DNA from: Callipepla californica brunnescens
Taxonomy: Eukaryota; Chordata; Aves; Galliformes; Odontophoridae
DNA: 64,000 nucleotides
Reading direction: 5' to 3'
NCBI GenBank assembly: GCA_023055505.1
Contig: JALIRH010000002.1
Coordinates: 37,891,733-37,955,732, forward strand
Part shown: one piece after another, positions 58,584-64,000 of the stretch
Layout of the letters: each line of letters begins with the position of its first letter
Position numbering within the stretch: the stretch's first letter is position 1
Notes under the pieces: generated by a model
Databases searched by the model: none
What the model saw: the letters and a program-made list of their open reading frames with translations, nothing else
Told to the model about the DNA's origin: nothing
Translations under genes and position numbers: made by a program

Positions 58584-61500
58584 TTTTTATACTTATTATA
58601 ATTTCATTTTTGTAAAGTCATGAGGAGAATCATCTGGTATTTTCTGGTCCTCAGGTAGTTTTACAACAGTCTTGTTAGAGAATGCCAGACAGACATACAT
58701 AATGCACTTTTGTCTCAATTCTGCTGCATCATCATTTACCAATTATTTTATGAAATCTGCTCCCTCTTAACACCTGGAATGGATTCAAATTGCAGTGCAA
58801 TTGAAAATTAGCATAACTAGCAGAAGAAAAAGAAAAGAAAGAAAGAGAGAGATGCAGCATAGTCACTTAAAGTTTTTTAAAACCTCAAATCTGTCTTGGA
58901 AATTAAACACTAGAGAAGAGATTGAGAAAAATTAAATTCACAGCACCTAAAAAATTTTAGAAAGATTTCAGGATGTTCATCCAAAATTTAGCTTGATCTT
59001 GAGAAACAAAGGAATCTCAGATAAAGGAGGAACCTAATCAGAGAAGCATCTGAAAAGGATATGAATTTGCAGTGAACAAAACAGTGAAAGGGGGAAAAAA
59101 AAATGACTAGGACAAAAATCTAAGCTCTTGATAAACCAATTGCAAAATTCTGCATCTGACTCTGCCCAGTAGTATGACATGGAAAGATGAAAGCACTGCA
59201 TGCAAAAGAAAAATAAATAAATAAAACAAGATGAAAGATAAAACAAACAACATAACAATGAAAAACATCCTTACAAACAAAAACTGTCTCCCACAGATTC
59301 AGAAGAAAAAAGAAATTATCAGAAAAAAAGTGTATTTATGAAGGAAACAAGAAAAATAATGGAAAGATCTTCAATATTATTTTAATTACCAGCTATGTTA
59401 ATTGGTATCGGAGTACGTCAAGCTTTCAGGGAGACAATGGTGGTTTTAACAATAAAGTTACATCAATGTTGATATTGTAAAAGGAACTCCAATTTCCCTA
59501 CACAAAACAGAAGACTAGCTCTGGAAGTCTCAGGTGTATATCAAGAACAATTTTAGAAAATAAGTGGAATCTCACTAATGGGAGATAGTTGCCAGTTGAA
59601 GAGCAGCACAGAGTTTGATCTGTTATTGCTGGTGTATCTCTGGACAAGTAGCATATACTAACTTCATCAAACTTTGACCTTGGAATTTTCAACATCTGTA
59701 CTTGTCAGAAAACTTAAGTTAACCACTTAAAATAGCTTCTCTGATCGTTATTTCAACAATGCAGTTCAACAGTCTGTCAGCTATCTCATGTAACCTTCTG
59801 CTGCTTAGGATTCTGATTCATCACGGCAGGTTCAAGATTATTTTCAAATTATTTTTCCCTGAGGTAGCATTAGGTTGACATTTATAACAAAAGCTCTATG
59901 TTCTCAAATCCTTTCTCTCACTTGTCATGAGCAGATGGTACAATAAAAAGGGAACCATTTTCCTTACTCTCAAAATTAGATGAAGTGGAATTTGTTAGGA
60001 AAAGCAAAATTCATGCTAGAAATATCTCCGAAGCAGCTTACAGTTTAGTCCTCTAAAATTACAGATAGCAGCAGTATTCTTGGCTTCTGACACTACTGTC
60101 ACCAGTGTATGACTAAGAATTAAAAGAACACAAAGTGTTGGAAATAAAGTCCTTTCTGCTCCCAACTTGAAATCTATGAATTACTTTTCTTACAGGCCAA
60201 CAGTCCTCAAAATCCCAGAGAGCCTTAATACATATACTCTAAAGTCGAAATGCAGGTGGCTGACAAGCCATTGTACGTCAGACACTCCTGTCTGTATCAG
60301 TACACTCATCCTTGATGATGAGGTTGGAGCTTTTTAGAAGCTAAGGCATTCTCAATTCCTTTTAAGATGGGCTTTACTTAGTTTTTGCCTCCACATCCTC
60401 TGTAGCCTCCACAAGGCACAGCAAAGCAGCAGCTCTAGTTTCAAACTCTTACACTTCCTCTCATCGTTGCAACAAGGAGACACTACAACACAAGGCATTA
60501 ACACGCTTTAGCACCACCATCTTTCCATTAGTAATAAAATCACACCACAATGTAGATAGACATCCTGGTCCTCATGGATTCTTTTAAGAGACAGACAGAG
60601 GAGAAACCACAGCCTGTCAAGGTTACAAACTCCACGGAAGCTTCAAGGTAAAAAACACTAGCTTTCTGAGTTTCTATGGTACTGTGAGACTCCTCATAAA
60701 AAGAACTCTGCCAGTAGGAAAATAAGAAATCTTGGCTTTCCAAATGTAAGACTAATTATGCAACCCACTCAGAAGTCAGGGAGCACAAAAAAACTCATAA
60801 ATTCACAGAATAAAGTTTCTCTCTGCTCCTTCCTTCTCCCACTGAAGTTTACAGAAATGCCAGACATGGAATCCCCCACTTTACAAACTAGACATGGTAA
60901 ATATATATACCTTTTTTCTTTTCCCTCCTCAGAAGAGCATAATGTAATAAATACTTCAAAAAAATATAATTACACAGCTCAACATATTCCTGGGAAGAAT
61001 ATGGAGGTGAGGGACCTGATACCCAATAAGACTTTCTCTCCACATAGTAACTGAGGCATTCCAGTACTTAAGGATGAGTGAGATGCAAACTCAGGAAATG
61101 TTTTTTTTTTCTTGTTATTTGACATGAATATGAATGTACAACTGTCAGTGGTTAACTACGGGAAAGAGCTAACAAAAAGAGCTGAGCTGACTAAAGAAAA
61201 TATTCTAGCAATTAATCTGTGTAATTAAAAAAAAAAGTCAAGATAATAAAAATTTCTTTACGCTGGATGATCTGCACAGTACTTTTGCTTTTCCCCCTTC
61301 AATACCTTTTTAGGAGAGAAACAAAAAAAAACAAACACACAAACCAAAAACAATAAGAAATAACAAACAACAGTAAAAGCGTTGCTACTACCCAAAAAAA
61401 TTACATTAACTAGGTGGGAGTAAACTCTTCATTTTATTTGTCATTAGCAGTTAAAAGATTCTCCAAGAAAACAACTGTAGTAGAATTATCATCATAGTTT

Positions 61501-61759
61501 ATACTTCTGAAGCAAGTTGAAAACCAAAATTATACTTTAAAACTAATCCATTTTGATTATGTAAAGCAGTATGAAAGTAACTCTCAGAGTCATGTTTTCA
61601 AGGAGGAAAAACCAACCATGTTAATTAAGGATGTTTTCATATTTCACATTTAAAAGAACGATTACAACATATTTTACATTGATGTTCTTACATAGAGTAT
61701 TATTCCATAGAGAATTGCTCCTATATTAATATTTATGATATGTATATTGGCCTTTTTAG

Positions 61760-62035
61760 TTGGCTACAGTTCGCTGTCTTATGAAATACTGTAAAAATCC
61801 CACATATCTGCAATTGCCCTACAATTCCACCAATGATATTAAAACAGCTTTAAGGGTTACTTCAAATCTCGGTGGCTTGAGGGTACTCTTTGATTTTTAT
61901 GAAGAGACCTATGCAAAAAAGCAAGCTGTCAGTTTAATTACAAGTGGGTCAGAGCTAAACGAGGCCATCTGTAGCTTGGACCAAACCGCAAGGCAGAGGA
62001 AAAAGGCTGGGCTAAGAGGGTTTTTCTACAAATGA
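61760..62035 (+). other. Unrecognised open frame of exon-like length
   Basis: An open frame of 91 codons runs from just after a TAG at 61757-61759 to a TGA at 62033-62035. It has no ATG at its left end. The sequence CCTTTTTAG directly before it resembles a splice acceptor, so a terminal exon can be imagined. The peptide (VRCLMKYCKNPTYLQLPYNS, later LITSGSELNEAICSLDQTA) matches no family I recognise and shows no domain or membrane segment. The segment looks less AT-rich than its surroundings. There is no supporting neighbour exon, so chance is the simpler reading. Confidence 0.15.
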
Positions 62036-62503
62036 CACTCAGTGTTTATAAAAACAATGGCATGAATCAGTAACTGACTCCTACATAGCAAGGAAATGGA
62101 TGAGATGAGTATTTAAGATAACTCACCAGAGCAAAGCCACTGTAAGTGATCACTCTGGGGAATGAATGCATAGGTAGAATGGAAAGATTTACAGCTCCTT
62201 CTGATTACACTATGCAATCCAGAAGAAAGGAACAAGGTAGCAAACTGGAAAACTGCTACACTAAAGCATACCATTCATTTACTTCACGCTGTGTCATCCA
62301 TTTAAAAATGACTGTTGCATAAAAGAAAGTATTGAATGCTGTTCAGTATACTTGCCAACACATATTTTGACATTTTCAGTTATCAGAGATCATCCCCCAT
62401 CACCAACTATCATCTTATAGCATAGCTTGAACCAAAGCCCTGAAGGCAACATCTTCAGGCAAGTAACACTACTGCATAAACACGATTCTGATCAATATTC
62501 AGC

Positions 62504-62524
62504 TTTTTTTTTTTTTTTTTTTTT
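62504..62524. repeat. Poly(T) tract, 21 bases
   Basis: Uninterrupted T run after TTCAGC. Confidence 0.85.
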
Positions 62525-62694
62525 GGTGACACTCGTTTCTATGACTCAAGGCTCCACCCTTTGGGCTGTCCTCCATCCTGCATTACTTGACATCAAATTG
62601 AATGCCTTAAAACTTGCCCCGTAATCAGAATCTTTATAAAATCAGAATCTAGTACTAGATAATACATGTGCAGATAACAGGGAGAAATCTGTCC

Positions 62695-62713
62695 AAAAAA
62701 AAAAAAAAAAAAA
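62695..62713. repeat. Poly(A) tract, 19 bases
   Basis: Uninterrupted A run after CTGTCC. No retroposed gene is visible upstream. Confidence 0.85.
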
Positions 62714-64000
62714 GCATATTTCATAGCAAGACAAAATAAAATGTGACAAGCTATGCAAAAACTAATCAAATTTCCTCAGACAAAGCAAATCAGAAGAAAA
62801 CTAAAAAAAGATCACTCCTGCCTGAATGGAATTTTTTTATTAAAATCAAATAAATTCTTCAATAATTTTTGTAAGTCTGGTGGTCATGTGCTTGCTTTAG
62901 GGACCAGAGCTTTCATAAAGCTCTATACCTGATAGGATGCCCTAAGCATCCTCTTCGCCCCGTTTCCAACAGAGCTAGAAGACCAGTAACATGGTAAAGA
63001 TCCATGTTCTGTCATGTATTGTCATTGCACATGCACCATGACTTGATGATCCAGTCTCCTCATATTACTCAGAGACATTTAATTCTATCACCAATACCAA
63101 CCACTGAGATACAAGCAGTCAGCCTCACAGTAGCTTCATAAGAGAGCAAATAAACTTATGAAGTTATTTTCTCCAAGGCAAATACAGTTGAAAATACTAA
63201 AGACTAAATCTGTAAATTAATGTTGCAGAAAACATTTCCAGGCACAGGCATTCAATCACTTTTACTGTTAAGCGCACTAAAAAGCATAGCCTATGACCAG
63301 GCTCCAGTTTCACTAACTAAACAAGGTTTTGCAGTGAGAAAGCTGTGTGCACTAATGATCAGTTTAATTTGAACAGAAGCTAGATTACTCCTCAGTGCAA
63401 AAGTCCAAATCCTGATATTTATTCAGGGAGTTGTTAATAAAAGAAGCTCATTTTCTATATTTTGGATGAAAAGATTCAGGCTTAAACTGAACATGCACGA
63501 GGAGAAATTGCTTACAAGAAGTGCTAACTTTTTAAGTGGTCACAAACTTAGCTCTTAGCAGTACAGTAGAAGCTCTTTTGGAGGCTCTGTAGCTAGCCTT
63601 CACCAAACAGGTCTGTGAGCAAGAGCTTGGAAGAAAACAGACTTGACGAAACTAAACCAGCTTTTCATAGCATTTATAGAAACATATCTTTATGCTTCAC
63701 AAATTTATCATTGGGCTATATCTCTCAGATACAGCTATGCTGTGCAGCAAACTATCCCACTGTTTGCTTCCTGTTTAAACTCTGACTTCAAAAATATCCC
63801 AAGATTAAGATATAGTGAACCCTTACATGTTTGAACATTTATGCTGCACTGATACTCTCACTCACATCTTCACAGTCGGCTTCAATACAATAGCTATTTC
63901 CATAGTACAGGGCAACAGAATCAGTATTTTAAGATAGAAAAATTCCTTGAAGTCTTGTATTTCTGGGGCACTCTCATACACAAATAAGAGTGAACCAGAT

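Larger units (their letters stand above)
58584..64000. other. AT-rich stretch, simple repeats, one orphan open frame
   Basis: About 5.4 kb to the right edge with no recognised mobile element. It holds a purine-rich GAAA tract at 58825-58853, AAAT units at about 59211-59224, T21 at 62504-62524, A19 at 62695-62713 and an exon-length open frame at 61760-62035. Confidence 0.45.

Noticed and set aside
1..64000. CRISPR array, operons, prophage, bacterial islands or integrons
   Set aside because: There is no regular spaced repeat, no coding density, and the repeats present are vertebrate (bird) types. The window is eukaryotic.

Overview
The window looks like avian nuclear DNA, most probably from a galliform bird (chicken, turkey, quail or a relative). 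The base sequence is AT-rich and gene-poor, and nearly every feature that can be recognised is a decayed bird-type transposable element. There are CR1 LINE fragments on both strands, often carrying the typical 3' end with ATTCTGTG/ATTCTATG repeats. There are also solo LTRs of an ERVL-like family common in birds, three copies of a second LTR family, and two mariner elements that resemble the galliform element Galluhop. I see no bacterial organisation: no operons, ribosome-binding sites or dense coding. I also find no intact host protein-coding gene, rRNA, tRNA or CRISPR array. The longest open frames are broken CR1 ORF2 pieces. The window is best read as intergenic or deep intronic sequence, and I cannot tell which.

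Layout. 1-12.4 kb: an ERVL-like LTR remnant at the left edge, two CR1 fragments, about 8 kb of AT-rich unique sequence, then a near full-length mariner at 11171-12365. 13.9-16.3 kb: a layered composite with a CR1 3' end, an LTR and CR1 ORF2 endonuclease sequence. 20-29.3 kb: three minus-strand CR1 copies and a complete solo LTR flanked by a 5-bp target-site duplication. 32.6-35.1 kb: a 3'-truncated second mariner and a CR1 fragment. 37.9-40.1 kb: an ERVL-like LTR split by a short CR1, followed 1 kb later by an oppositely oriented LTR of the same type. 44.9-45.4 kb: another ERVL-like LTR. 49.2-56.6 kb: four CR1 copies, one of which joins ORF2 sequence directly to the 3' tail. 58.0-58.6 kb: the third copy of the second LTR family. 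The remainder to 64 kb is AT-rich unique sequence with simple repeats.

No genes work together here. What can be read is a history of insertion, nesting and deletion. The most informative points are the two nested or composite insertions, the complementary damage in the two mariner copies, and the internally deleted CR1. I found no convincing previously undescribed biological system. Family assignments rest on recalled consensus patterns, not database searches, and element boundaries are good to roughly 5-30 bases except where a terminus or target-site duplication is stated.
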